A stretch of DNA of 22,543 bases from CAZTCJ01 sp964612085 (GTDB lineage Bacteria; Pseudomonadota; Alphaproteobacteria; JAJFIK01). This document shows positions 1 to 7,721 of the stretch, piece by piece. Location of the stretch: assembly GCA_964612085.1 (NCBI GenBank), contig CAZTCJ010000065.1, forward strand, positions 1 to 22,543, in the 5' to 3' direction. Every line of letters begins with the position of its first letter. Position 1 is the first letter of the stretch. The position numbers were made by a program, and so were the translations under genes. The notes under the pieces were generated by a model. It was not told where the DNA came from. It did not search any database and saw only the letters and a list, made by a program, of their open reading frames with translations.

Positions 1-47
1 TGGTGCGCACCGTCTGGATCGTGCTCTCCGCCAAAAACGCCTACTGA
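1..47 (+). CDS. C-terminal end of a probable bacterial sugar transferase (partial)
   Basis: Only the last 14 codons and the TGA stop (45-47) are in the window, read from position 3. The tail reads VRTVWIVLSAKNAY. Undecaprenyl-phosphate sugar phosphotransferases of the WbaP/exopolysaccharide type commonly end in a similar hydrophobic stretch followed by a small-residue/AY terminus, and such a gene fits next to dTDP-rhamnose genes, where it would load the first sugar onto the lipid carrier at the inner membrane. The identification rests on very few residues plus context, so it is tentative. The existence of a reading frame ending here is itself an inference. Confidence 0.4.
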   Translation, partial: VRTVWIVLSAKNAY

Positions 48-109
48 GGCGGAGCAGGGTCAACGGGACGCGGCTCCGTGCGCCACGCCCATGAGAAAAG
101 CGGCCCGGC

Positions 110-124
110 CCGGCGTTAAGCCGG
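110..124 (+). terminator. Small hairpin, possible weak terminator
   Basis: CCGGC (110-114), loop GTTAA, GCCGG (120-124), then TTT. It lies 62 bases after the upstream stop codon. The stem is only 5 bp and the T run is short. A second GC-rich dyad, GCCGCC/GGCGGC, sits at about 166-186 without a T run. Either could end the upstream transcript or be chance in GC-rich DNA. Confidence 0.25.
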
Positions 125-293
125 TTTCCATCTTTGGCCGTTCCTGTTAGGAGAAAGCCGCGCTGCCGCCTCGCGCCGGCGGCGGCGATCGGAACGGACA
201 CGGTCATGGCACGTTGGCCCTGAGTGAACGCCCCCGAGGATGCGGGCGCCTCATCAATCCGGGCGGCGTGTTTAAGCGAAAGAAGGGAACGGC

Positions 294-1364
294 ATGCGGG
301 TCATCGTCACCGGAGGGGCGGGATTTATCGGCTCCGCGCTTGTGCGTCATCTGATCCAGGCGGGCGATTGCGCGGTCTTGAACCTGGACAGTCTGACCTA
401 TGCGGGCAATCTGGACAATGTGGCGGCCGTCGCCGAAAGCGATGCCTACAGTTTCGCGAAAGCGGACATCAGGGACCGGAGCGCGCTTGAGGATCTGTTC
501 CGCAGCTTCCGGCCCGACGCGATCATGCATCTGGCGGCGGAGTCCCATGTGGACCGGTCGATCGATCAGCCGGGCGATTTCATCAGTACCAATATCGACG
601 GTACTTATAACCTGCTGGAAACGGCCCGGCGCTATCTGGCGACCGACGGCGCCGATCTGGCCCAGACCTTCCGCTTCCTGCATGTCTCGACGGATGAGGT
701 CTTCGGCTCTTTGGGTGAGACGGGGCATTTCAACGAAGAGACCCCTTACCGTCCGAACTCGCCTTATTCCGCCAGCAAGGCGGCCTCCGACCACTTGGTG
801 CGGGCCTGGCACGAGACCTTCGGCCTGCCGGTCCTGATCACCAATTGTTCGAACAATTACGGGCCTTATCAGTTTCCCGAAAAGCTCATTCCGCTGATGA
901 TCGCCAAGGGCCTCAATGGCGAGCCGATGCCGGTCTACGGCACGGGCGAGAATGTGCGCGACTGGCTCTTCGTCGAAGACCATGCCGGCGCGCTCGCGAC
1001 CGTGCTGCGCAAGGGCCGGCCGGGTGAGACCTATGCCATCGGCGGCGATGCGGAAAAGCGCAATATCGATCTGGTGCGCACGCTGTGCAAACTGCTCGAC
1101 GAGGCCCGGCCCGACGCGCCCCATGGCTCTCACGAGAAGCTCATCACGTTCGTCGATGACCGTCCGGGCCATGATCACCGCTATGCGATCGATGCCTCGA
1201 AGATCAAGAGGGAACTGGGTTGGGCGCCCACGGTCGATTTCGAGACGGGCCTGAAAAAGACCGTCGCGTGGTATCTGGAAAACCAGGACTGGTGCGATCG
1301 CGTCGCGCAGCAGAAATACCAGGGCCAGCGGCTCGGTCAGGCTTCACCCAAAAGCGGATTGTGA
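294..1364 (+). CDS. rfbB: dTDP-glucose 4,6-dehydratase RfbB/RmlB
   Basis: This 356-residue enzyme removes water from dTDP-D-glucose to give dTDP-4-keto-6-deoxy-D-glucose, the second step of dTDP-L-rhamnose synthesis in the cytoplasm. It is an extended short-chain dehydrogenase: the NAD-binding GGAGFIGS is at residues 7-14, the catalytic T-D-E at 133-135 within HVSTDEVFGS, and the YxxxK pair at Tyr158/Lys162 within SPYSASKAASDH. NNYGPYQFPEKLIP and the RDWLFVEDHA segment are also typical of RmlB. The length is normal for the family. The ATG at 294 is chosen because AAGGGA lies 5 bases upstream (283-288). It is the first gene of a four-gene rfb set and is followed after 5 bases by rfbA. The C-terminal 15 or so residues after the last helix look unstructured. 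Confidence 0.96.
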   Translation: MRVIVTGGAGFIGSALVRHLIQAGDCAVLNLDSLTYAGNLDNVAAVAESDAYSFAKADIRDRSALEDLFRSFRPDAIMHLAAESHVDRSIDQPGDFISTNIDGTYNLLETARRYLATDGADLAQTFRFLHVSTDEVFGSLGETGHFNEETPYRPNSPYSASKAASDHLVRAWHETFGLPVLITNCSNNYGPYQFPEKLIPLMIAKGLNGEPMPVYGTGENVRDWLFVEDHAGALATVLRKGRPGETYAIGGDAEKRNIDLVRTLCKLLDEARPDAPHGSHEKLITFVDDRPGHDHRYAIDASKIKRELGWAPTVDFETGLKKTVAWYLENQDWCDRVAQQKYQGQRLGQASPKSGL

Positions 1365-1369
1365 GACCC

Positions 1370-2290
1370 ATGGAACGCAAAGGCATTATCCTCGCCGGCG
1401 GCGCCGGAACGCGGCTTCATCCTGTGACGCGGGCCGTCTGCAAGCAATTGCTGCCGGTCTACGACAAGCCGATGATCTATTATCCGCTCAGTACCCTGAT
1501 GCTTTCAGGCATCAAGGATATCCTGATCATCTCCACGCCCCATGATATCGGCCTGTTCGAGCGCTTGCTGGGCGACGGCTCCCGCTGGGGCCTGTCGCTT
1601 CATTATGCGGTGCAGGACAAGCCCGAAGGCATCGCCCAAGCCTTCCTGATCGCCGAGGATTTCTTAGGCGGCGCACCGGCCTGCCTGGTGCTGGGCGACA
1701 ATATCTTTTTCGGCCCCGGCATCGCGAAAAAGCTCCAGGCCGTGGCCGCCCAGGAGACCGGCGCGACGGTCTTCGCCTATCATGTGAGCGACCCGGAGCG
1801 CTTCGGCGTCGTTACCTTCGAGGCGGACGGCACCGCGACCTCGATCGTGGAGAAACCAGCTAAGCCCCAATCCAATTGGGCCGTCACCGGACTTTATTTC
1901 TACGACGCCGAGGTCGTGCAGATGGCGCGCGACCTCAAACCCTCGGCCCGGGGCGAGTTGGAGATCACCGACATCAATTCGATCTATCTGGAGCGCGGCA
2001 CGTTGCAGGTGGAAACCCTCGGCCGGGGCAATGCCTGGCTCGACACGGGCACGTTCCAATCCCTGATGCAGGCCTCGAATTTCGTGGAAACCCTGGAGCA
2101 GCGCCAGGGCTTGAAGATCGCCTGTATCGAGGAAGTGGCCTGGCGCATGGGCTTTATCGACGATGCGGCCTTGCGGGTCTTGGGCAACGATCTCAAGAAA
2201 TCCGGATACGGCGAATATATTCTGGCATTGCTGAAAGAGCACACGGATGAAAATTCAGGCATTAAAACTGCCCGGCGTTCTGCTGGTTGA
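1370..2290 (+). CDS. rfbA: Glucose-1-phosphate thymidylyltransferase RfbA/RmlA
   Basis: This 306-residue enzyme joins glucose-1-phosphate and dTTP to make dTDP-glucose, the committed step of the rhamnose pathway. The nucleotide-binding signature LAGGAGTRLHPVT is at residues 8-20, KQLLPVYDKPMIYYPLS follows, and the metal-binding Asp110 lies in LGDNIFFG. VEKP, ITDIN and WLDTGT are also family motifs. The frame stays open upstream to about 1220, but the family N-terminus matches the ATG at 1370, 5 bases after rfbB, so this start is used. Family members usually end near the YGEYILALL segment. Here about 15 further residues run into rfbC, giving a 44-base overlap. Translation is probably coupled along rfbB-A-C-D. 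Confidence 0.96.
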   Translation: MERKGIILAGGAGTRLHPVTRAVCKQLLPVYDKPMIYYPLSTLMLSGIKDILIISTPHDIGLFERLLGDGSRWGLSLHYAVQDKPEGIAQAFLIAEDFLGGAPACLVLGDNIFFGPGIAKKLQAVAAQETGATVFAYHVSDPERFGVVTFEADGTATSIVEKPAKPQSNWAVTGLYFYDAEVVQMARDLKPSARGELEITDINSIYLERGTLQVETLGRGNAWLDTGTFQSLMQASNFVETLEQRQGLKIACIEEVAWRMGFIDDAALRVLGNDLKKSGYGEYILALLKEHTDENSGIKTARRSAG

Positions 2291-2813
2291 GCCCCGGGTC
2301 TTCGGCGATACGCGCGGCCAGTTCCTGGAGACCTATCGCCGGGAACGCTATGCCGAGGCCGGGATTCCTTGCGATTTCGTTCAGGACAATCTGTCGGTCT
2401 CCGCCAGGGATGTCTTAAGGGGCCTGCATCTGCAAAATCCCTGCGGCCAGGACAAGCTCGTTTCCGTCGCCGCCGGGGCGGTGTTCGATGTGGCCGTCGA
2501 TGTGCGCGCGGGCTCGCCCCATTTCGGTCAATGGGTCGGCGCGACCCTGACCGAGGAAAACCGGCATCAGCTTTTCATTCCCAAAGGCTTTGCCCATGGT
2601 TTCGCCGTGCTCTCGGACACGGCGATCTTCACGTATAAATGCAGCGACCGCTACGAGCCCACGGCTGAGCTGACCATCCTGTGGGACGATCCCGATATCG
2701 GCATCGACTGGCCCGTCGAGACGCCGCAGATTTCCGACAAGGATGCCGCTGGCCTGCGCCTTGGCGATGTGGACCAGGCCAGGCTGCCTTCTTATGAAAG
2801 CGCCGCGTCATGA
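2247..2813 (+). CDS. rfbC: dTDP-4-dehydrorhamnose 3,5-epimerase RfbC/RmlC
   Basis: This 188-residue cupin epimerises C3 and C5 of dTDP-4-keto-6-deoxy-D-glucose. Visible features are the N-terminal PGVLLVEPRVFGDTRGQFLE, the catalytic-base motif RGLH (His61), Lys70 in the conserved CGQDKLV segment, the IPKGFAHGFAVLS cupin strand and Tyr130 in FTYKCS, followed by the ILWDDPDIGIDWP motif. Length is normal for the family. The start at 2247 lies inside the 3' end of rfbA in another frame. The stop TGA overlaps the rfbD start as ATGA, a sign of translational coupling. Confidence 0.96.
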   Translation: MKIQALKLPGVLLVEPRVFGDTRGQFLETYRRERYAEAGIPCDFVQDNLSVSARDVLRGLHLQNPCGQDKLVSVAAGAVFDVAVDVRAGSPHFGQWVGATLTEENRHQLFIPKGFAHGFAVLSDTAIFTYKCSDRYEPTAELTILWDDPDIGIDWPVETPQISDKDAAGLRLGDVDQARLPSYESAAS

Positions 2814-3751
2814 TGGCCAAACCCATTCTCGTTCTGGGCGCGACCGGCCAGGTCGGTTGGGAATTGGCCCGTACACTGCCGATTTTAGGCCCGGTGATCG
2901 CCTTGCCGCGGGCCAAGGCCGATCTGGCACAGCCGGAGACGCTGGCCGATATCATCGCCAAGGCGGACCCTTGCGCCATCGTCAACGCGGCGGCCTATAC
3001 CCAGGTGGATCAGGCCGAGGACGAACCGGAGCTGGCCCATAAGGTGAACGGCGAGGCGGTCGGCGTGCTGGCCGGGGAGGCCGCGCGCCACGGCATTCCC
3101 CTGGTTCATTATTCGACGGATTATGTCTTCAGCGGCGCGGCGCCCACGACGCCGTACACGGAAGAGGACGAGACCGGGCCGCTCGGCGTTTACGGCCAGA
3201 GCAAGCTGGCGGGCGAGGAGGCCATCCGGGCGTCCGGGGCCGCCCATCTGATTCTGCGCACCGCCTGGGTCTATGCGCCGCGCGGCAAGAACTTCCTGCG
3301 CACCATGGCCCGTCTGGCGGTTCAGCGCCCTGAGCTGACGGTCGTGGGCGATCAGCACGGCACGCCCACAAGCGCCCGGCTGCTCGCTCAGGTCACCACC
3401 CGGGCGCTGGCCCGGGCCTGGGACATGGCCGGCCGGGAAAACTGGCCGGACGATCTGAACGGCACCTATCATGTCACCGCATCGGGCCAGACCACATGGC
3501 ACGGCTTTGCCAGCCTGATCGTCGAGCGTCTGGCGGCCCGGATTTCCGGGCGCTCATGGCCGACGGTCAAGGCCATCACCACGGCCGAGTTCCCCACCAA
3601 GGCCCCCCGGCCGAGCTGGTCCGTTCTCGACACTGCCAGGATCCAGCAGACCTTCCGTTTGGCCTTGCCCCCTTGGGAGCGGGAAGTGGCGGCCTGCGTG
3701 GATGAGCTGTGCGATGTGGGGGCGGCGTCCCGCGAGGTGGGTTTGGGCTGA
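2810..3751 (+). CDS. rfbD: dTDP-4-dehydrorhamnose reductase RfbD/RmlD
   Basis: This 313-residue enzyme performs the last step, NAD(P)H-dependent reduction to dTDP-L-rhamnose. The dinucleotide-binding GATGQVG is at residues 10-16, NAAAYTQVDQAE is the conserved helix, STDYVF holds Thr103, and the catalytic YxxxK pair is Tyr128/Lys132 in YGQSKLAGEE. RTAWVYAPRGKNFLRTM and DQHGTPTSA are also hallmarks. The start ATG overlaps the rfbC stop by 4 bases; a second in-frame ATG at 2813 is equally possible. The last 20 or so residues, beyond the usual C-terminal helix, are not conserved as far as I can judge. It closes the rhamnose operon, and the DNA after it is gene-free for 450 bases. Confidence 0.95.
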   Translation: MMAKPILVLGATGQVGWELARTLPILGPVIALPRAKADLAQPETLADIIAKADPCAIVNAAAYTQVDQAEDEPELAHKVNGEAVGVLAGEAARHGIPLVHYSTDYVFSGAAPTTPYTEEDETGPLGVYGQSKLAGEEAIRASGAAHLILRTAWVYAPRGKNFLRTMARLAVQRPELTVVGDQHGTPTSARLLAQVTTRALARAWDMAGRENWPDDLNGTYHVTASGQTTWHGFASLIVERLAARISGRSWPTVKAITTAEFPTKAPRPSWSVLDTARIQQTFRLALPPWEREVAACVDELCDVGAASREVGLG

Positions 3752-4202
3752 AGACCGTTGATCCAGCGGCTTGTTTTACAAAACGGTAAGGCTGCGGGGC
3801 GGTTGGCGTATCCGGCTTGGCGACCCTTAAAGCGCGCGGCTGTGCCGGTGATGCAAGGTTCACTTGTCCGTTGCATGACGAAATGGACATGTCCGCCCCT
3901 TCCTCACGGCCCTTGTGATTGTTGTCACTGGCGATTTTCCGTCAGTCCCTGTCTCCTGCGATGGGGACCTTGAACAACAAGATCCGGCAGGGGCGAGGGG
4001 TTTCCGTGGGGTTTTCCAATCCGTTTATTGGTGTTTTTCGCCAAGGCTTTAACGGCGTAGACGGATGACCGGCCGGTGGCTTTCAGGCCTTCAACCGGCA
4101 CGCGAGCGGTCAAACTCCATTGCTGCGACTCAACTTTAAATTTGTGTAAGCGCCTTGTGCGCCGATTTGGCGATTTGTAGTGTCTGTCGCGGATTAGGTC
4201 TG
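3752..4202. other. Gene-free intergenic stretch with dyad symmetries, between the rfb operon and the DUF1800 gene
   Basis: No convincing coding frame was found here; short frames on both strands give proline- and arginine-rich, unrecognisable products. Just after the rfbD stop, ACCGTT (3754-3759) can pair with AACGGT (3782-3787), and GTTTTACAAAAC lies at 3773-3784, a possible weak transcription end. ATGCAA (3851-3856) and TTGCAT (3871-3876) form an inverted repeat with a 14-base spacer. GGACATGTCC (3885-3894) is a perfect palindrome whose half, TGTCC, recurs at 3865-3869. A near-direct repeat GGGGTTTCC/GGGGTTTTCC lies at 3997-4017. An AT-rich block, TTTAAATTTG, is at 4135-4144. The promoter for the DUF1800 transcript should lie here, but I cannot pick a convincing -35/-10 pair. 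Confidence 0.6.
3851..3894. promoter_or_regulatory. Candidate operator: nested dyads ATGCAA-N14-TTGCAT and GGACATGTCC
   Basis: Two dyad elements sit within 44 bases. The ATGCAA/TTGCAT arms start 20 bases apart, and the TGTCC at 3865 and GGACA at 3885 also start 20 bases apart, which would place equivalent parts on the same face of the helix. This is typical of repressor or activator binding sites. No known consensus is matched with confidence, so the assignment is an inference from symmetry alone. Confidence 0.3.
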
Positions 4203-6353
4203 ATGCCTGACAAGGGGAATGTGGACGTGTCTCCGTATACGGAATGTCGATCTTCGAGCCATCTGAAATTTGCCGTCTTCGCGTTTGCGGTGGCGGCGAT
4301 GTGTTGGACATGGATTGCCGCGCTGCCGGCCATGGCGCAAAGCGCCACGGTGACGGTGACAGTCGAGGGCGGATCCGGCTCGGGCACTTACATGCCCGGC
4401 GAAATGATCACGATCGGCGCGGACGCCGGTCCTCCGGGCCAGACCTTCATCCGCTGGACGGGTGATGTCGTTGCCCTGACGAATCAATATGCGCCCAACA
4501 CCATCCTGACGGTGCCGTCCGCGGATGCGACGGTTTCGGCCCTGTATGGTGTCGTGACCGGCACGGGCGCCGTCACCTTCACGTCCCATGAGAATGGCGA
4601 TGTGGTGGATGAAAAAGGCTTCACCGTGTTCGGCATCGCCCAGGCGGAAGCCGGGATTACGGCGATTTCCGCCTCGGTGCAGATCGAAGACCAGGGCCCT
4701 GTGCCCGGCCTGACCGATGTGCCGCTGGCCGTCGGGCCCTTGACCGGGCAATTCGCCATCCGCGTTTTTGACGAGGATGTGCCGCCGGACTCCACGGTTC
4801 TGGTGACGGTGGAAGCCCAAAATTCGGCGAGCGAAACGACGATCTCGACGCTGCGCCTGTCGGCGGGCAGCGCCTCCCATGAGATGCATCAGTTGTTCGC
4901 GCGTACCTCCTTCGGCGCGACGCCGGAGATGATCGAGGAATACCAGAAGCTCGGCTACGAGAAATATGTCGACGACCAGATCAAAGCGGCAAAGAAGATG
5001 CCGAAAAAGGTCAATACCGACGAGGACTTCATCAAGAAGGTCAAGTCACAGAAATTCTGGTCGAAATTCCGGGACAACGAGAGCGAAAAGATCCGCCAGC
5101 TGATGCGTGAGCGGATTTCGTATCTGCTTTGGTCGGAAAATCAGCTCTGCGAGATGCTGGGCTTGTTCTGGGACAACCATTTCAGCACCACCGCCGTTTC
5201 CAACGACGATTTCTACGGCGAGCTGATGGAAATGCGGGCCTTCCGCGACAATTGCCTTGGCTATTTCCGGGATCTTCTGGAAATCAGCGCCAAGAGCACC
5301 GTGATGATGAATTACCTCAACAACAACCGCAGCTCCGTGGGCAATATCAACGAGAACTACGCCCGGGAAGTGATGGAGCTGCATACGGTTGGCGTGGATG
5401 CCGGCTACACGGCTCAGGACATCATCGAAGTGGCGCGCGTCTTCACCGGCTGGAGCGAGTCGCGTACGGCCAAGACGCAGAAGATGCGCATGAAGGACAA
5501 GAAGAAACCGAAGCATGACGAGCGGGAGTTCATCTTCGAAGGCGAGGATCACGACGGTGAATTCAAGTTCGTTCCGTTCCTCGGTACCACGATCCAGGGC
5601 TCTGGCACCTTCGACATGGAGACGGGCGAGTTCCCCGTGCGGGACGGCATGGAAGAGGGCGAGGAGGTCCTCGACATGCTGGCGCTCAATCCGAACACGG
5701 CGCAGTTCATCTGCTGGAAGCTGGTGCAGTATTTCGTGAACGATGTGCCGCCGACGAGCCTGGTGGATAGCTGTGCCGTCGATTACACCAAGAGCAAGGG
5801 TCATATCGGCACGATCGTGAAGACGATCCTCATGTCCGACGAGTTCCGCAACGATCCGGCGAATTTCCGCTCCAAGCTGAAAACGCCGACGGAATACATC
5901 GTCAGCCTGATCCGCAATTTCGGCTTCCGTCCGCCCGAGGACCGGAAGAAGAAGGAAGAGATCGTCCGTCAGCTCGACCGGATTCGCTCGTCCCTCGGAT
6001 CGGCCGGCATGAGCTGGTTCCGCTATCCCACCCCTGACGGGTTCCCCGAGGAGGCCGAGGAATGGGCCAGCTCCGTGTCGCTGCTGGAGCGCTTCCAGTA
6101 TGGCATCCGCGCGCCCATGGGCAATTACGAGAAAATCGCGGAAATGGGCCTCGAGACGCCTGAAGCGATCGCGGCGGGCCTGATGGATCTTGCCATGGGC
6201 GGACGCTACTCCCGCGCGGAATACGATGCGGTGGTCTCGGAGCTTTACGGCAATGACGGGTTTTTCGACATCACTTCCGAGAATGGGGAAGAGGGAGCGA
6301 TTTACCGGGCGCTTCAGTTGATCGCTGTGTCGCCCAGCTTCCAGGTCCATTAA
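4203..6353 (+). CDS. DUF1800 domain protein with Sec signal peptide and N-terminal beta-repeat domain
   Basis: A 716-residue exported protein of unknown reaction. Residues 22-41 are a hydrophobic core ending in an AMA|Q signal-peptidase site near residue 45. Residues 48-115 resemble the divergent InlB-like bacterial repeat domain (GTYMPGEMITIGADA, FIRWTGD), and 120-220 look like a second beta-sandwich. The DUF1800 domain fills the rest: HQLFARTSFGATPEM near 229, FWDNHFS near 322, the hallmark NENYAREVMELHTVGV near 383-398 leading to ARVFTGW, and KLVQYFVNDVPP near 506. A lysine-rich insert lies at 420-440. Start choice is uncertain: the frame opens at TTG 4155, ATG 4203 is used, and GTG 4227 has the best ribosome site (AAGGGG, 4212-4217). 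It is followed by its usual partner, a DUF1501 gene, after 46 bases. Known for the family: frequent pairing with DUF1501. Inferred: export, possibly as type II cargo. Confidence 0.88.
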   Translation: MPDKGNVDVSPYTECRSSSHLKFAVFAFAVAAMCWTWIAALPAMAQSATVTVTVEGGSGSGTYMPGEMITIGADAGPPGQTFIRWTGDVVALTNQYAPNTILTVPSADATVSALYGVVTGTGAVTFTSHENGDVVDEKGFTVFGIAQAEAGITAISASVQIEDQGPVPGLTDVPLAVGPLTGQFAIRVFDEDVPPDSTVLVTVEAQNSASETTISTLRLSAGSASHEMHQLFARTSFGATPEMIEEYQKLGYEKYVDDQIKAAKKMPKKVNTDEDFIKKVKSQKFWSKFRDNESEKIRQLMRERISYLLWSENQLCEMLGLFWDNHFSTTAVSNDDFYGELMEMRAFRDNCLGYFRDLLEISAKSTVMMNYLNNNRSSVGNINENYAREVMELHTVGVDAGYTAQDIIEVARVFTGWSESRTAKTQKMRMKDKKKPKHDEREFIFEGEDHDGEFKFVPFLGTTIQGSGTFDMETGEFPVRDGMEEGEEVLDMLALNPNTAQFICWKLVQYFVNDVPPTSLVDSCAVDYTKSKGHIGTIVKTILMSDEFRNDPANFRSKLKTPTEYIVSLIRNFGFRPPEDRKKKEEIVRQLDRIRSSLGSAGMSWFRYPTPDGFPEEAEEWASSVSLLERFQYGIRAPMGNYEKIAEMGLETPEAIAAGLMDLAMGGRYSRAEYDAVVSELYGNDGFFDITSENGEEGAIYRALQLIAVSPSFQVH

Positions 6354-6399
6354 GGGCCGATCGGTTCGGACAGGTATTATTGAACGGCGGAGTAATCGG

Positions 6400-7689
6400 A
6401 TGCTCGTAACGAGACGGAATGCTCTTCGGCTGGCGGCTGGCGGTCTTGGCCTGACGACGGCCGTTGCCTCAGGGTTTCCCGAGGCGCTGACGATCAAATC
6501 GTCAAGCGCGCAGGAGCTTGGCGTCCCCGGCAAGACGCTCATCAAGATCTTCATGCGCGGCGGCATCGACGGCCTTTACTGGGTCGCGCCGTACGGCGAC
6601 CCGGCCTATCGGGACCGGCGCCCGACCGTCGCGGTCGACGCCCCGGATGACACCAATCCCAATTCGGCCATCGATCTGGACGGCTATTTCGGGTTCAACC
6701 CGAACCTCCTGCCGCTGATGGATATCTGGGATGCGGGCGATCTGGCGATCTTCCCGGCGGCCCATTATCAGGATGCCAGCCGGTCCCATTTCGACAGCCA
6801 GCAATGGATCGAACAGGGCGTGATCGGCTCTTCGAGCATCGGCGGCTATCTCAACCGCTTCGTGTTCGAGACGCCGGGCTCCTCGCCGTTCCGGGCGCTG
6901 GGTGCGGGCGGCTCCGACGTGCCCTTCTCGCTGCAGGGGGCCGCGACGGTGCCCAGCATTCGGGACGTGGATGATTTCAGCCTGGAAGACTGGCGCTGGT
7001 GTTCGGGCGACGGCTGCGCGGACAACCGTCTCACCAACACGATGCTGGAACTTTACAGCCAGTCCAACGAGACGCCGATCCAGCAACTGATGAGCGCCCA
7101 GGGCGTCAAGCTTCTCGGCATTCTCGATCAGATCAAGGAGATCGACGAGGAATACGAGACCGACGCGGGCGGCCTGGACTATTCCAACAGTTCGCTGGGG
7201 CGGGGCCTGCGGCTTCTGGCCCAGGCCATCAAGGCCGATCTCGGCGTCCAGGTGGCCGCCATCGACTGGGGCGGGCCGTGGGACAGCCATTCGAACCAGG
7301 TGAATTTCGGTTACCACAATTCCATGCGTCAGGGGGCGGAAGACCTGCTCACCTTCTACACGGATATGGGCAACCGGATGGACGACATCATTATCGCCAT
7401 CGGCTCCGAATTCGGCCGCACGACCCAGCAGAACGGCAGCGCCGGCACCGACCACGGCAACGGCACCACCTGGTACACCATCGGCAAGAAGGTCCAGGGC
7501 GGCATCTATGGCGAGTGGCCGGGCGTGGCGATCGAGCAGCTCTATGGCGGCCGCTTCCTGGAAATGTCCACCAATTACAAGGACATTCTGGCGGAAGTGA
7601 TGTTCAAGCATCTGGGCATGGACTCAAGCACGCTGGCTGCGGTGTTTCCTGATCATAGTTTCACCGATCCAGGGTCGGTCAGCGCTTGA
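6400..7689 (+). CDS. DUF1501 family protein with twin-arginine signal
   Basis: A 429-residue protein of the DUF1501 family, which is distantly related to the sulfatase/alkaline phosphatase fold. The N-terminus carries TRRNALRLAAGG, a twin-arginine (Tat) motif at residues 4-15, followed by a hydrophobic stretch, so it is probably exported folded. Family motifs are FMRGGIDGLYWVAPYGD (51-67), DRRPTVAV, HYQDASRSHFDSQQWIEQG (122-140), AIDWGGPWDSHSNQ (287-300), GSEFGRTTQQNGSAGTDHGNG (335-355) and GGIYGEWPG. The Asp/His/Glu residues in these motifs could bind metal, but the reaction is unknown. GGAG (6389-6392) lies 7 bases before the ATG. It follows the DUF1800 gene by 46 bases and precedes gspL by 32 bases, so all three are probably cotranscribed. 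DUF1800 travelling by Sec and DUF1501 by Tat is a common combination for such pairs. Confidence 0.92.
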   Translation: MLVTRRNALRLAAGGLGLTTAVASGFPEALTIKSSSAQELGVPGKTLIKIFMRGGIDGLYWVAPYGDPAYRDRRPTVAVDAPDDTNPNSAIDLDGYFGFNPNLLPLMDIWDAGDLAIFPAAHYQDASRSHFDSQQWIEQGVIGSSSIGGYLNRFVFETPGSSPFRALGAGGSDVPFSLQGAATVPSIRDVDDFSLEDWRWCSGDGCADNRLTNTMLELYSQSNETPIQQLMSAQGVKLLGILDQIKEIDEEYETDAGGLDYSNSSLGRGLRLLAQAIKADLGVQVAAIDWGGPWDSHSNQVNFGYHNSMRQGAEDLLTFYTDMGNRMDDIIIAIGSEFGRTTQQNGSAGTDHGNGTTWYTIGKKVQGGIYGEWPGVAIEQLYGGRFLEMSTNYKDILAEVMFKHLGMDSSTLAAVFPDHSFTDPGSVSA

Positions 7690-7721
7690 CGAAGCCGTGC
7701 ATGTGTCCATGATCTGGGGCC

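Noticed and set aside
48..293. Promoter for the rfb operon
   Set aside because: I looked for paired -35/-10 elements and found no pair with acceptable spacing; the operon may be read from upstream genes outside the window.
3925..4311. 128-codon open frame on the - strand in the intergenic region
   Set aside because: It runs into the signal-peptide coding part of the DUF1800 gene, has no ribosome site I can see, and gives a basic, low-complexity product without recognisable domains.
5046..6566. 506-codon open frame on the - strand
   Set aside because: Antisense to the DUF1800 and DUF1501 genes; no recognisable motifs.
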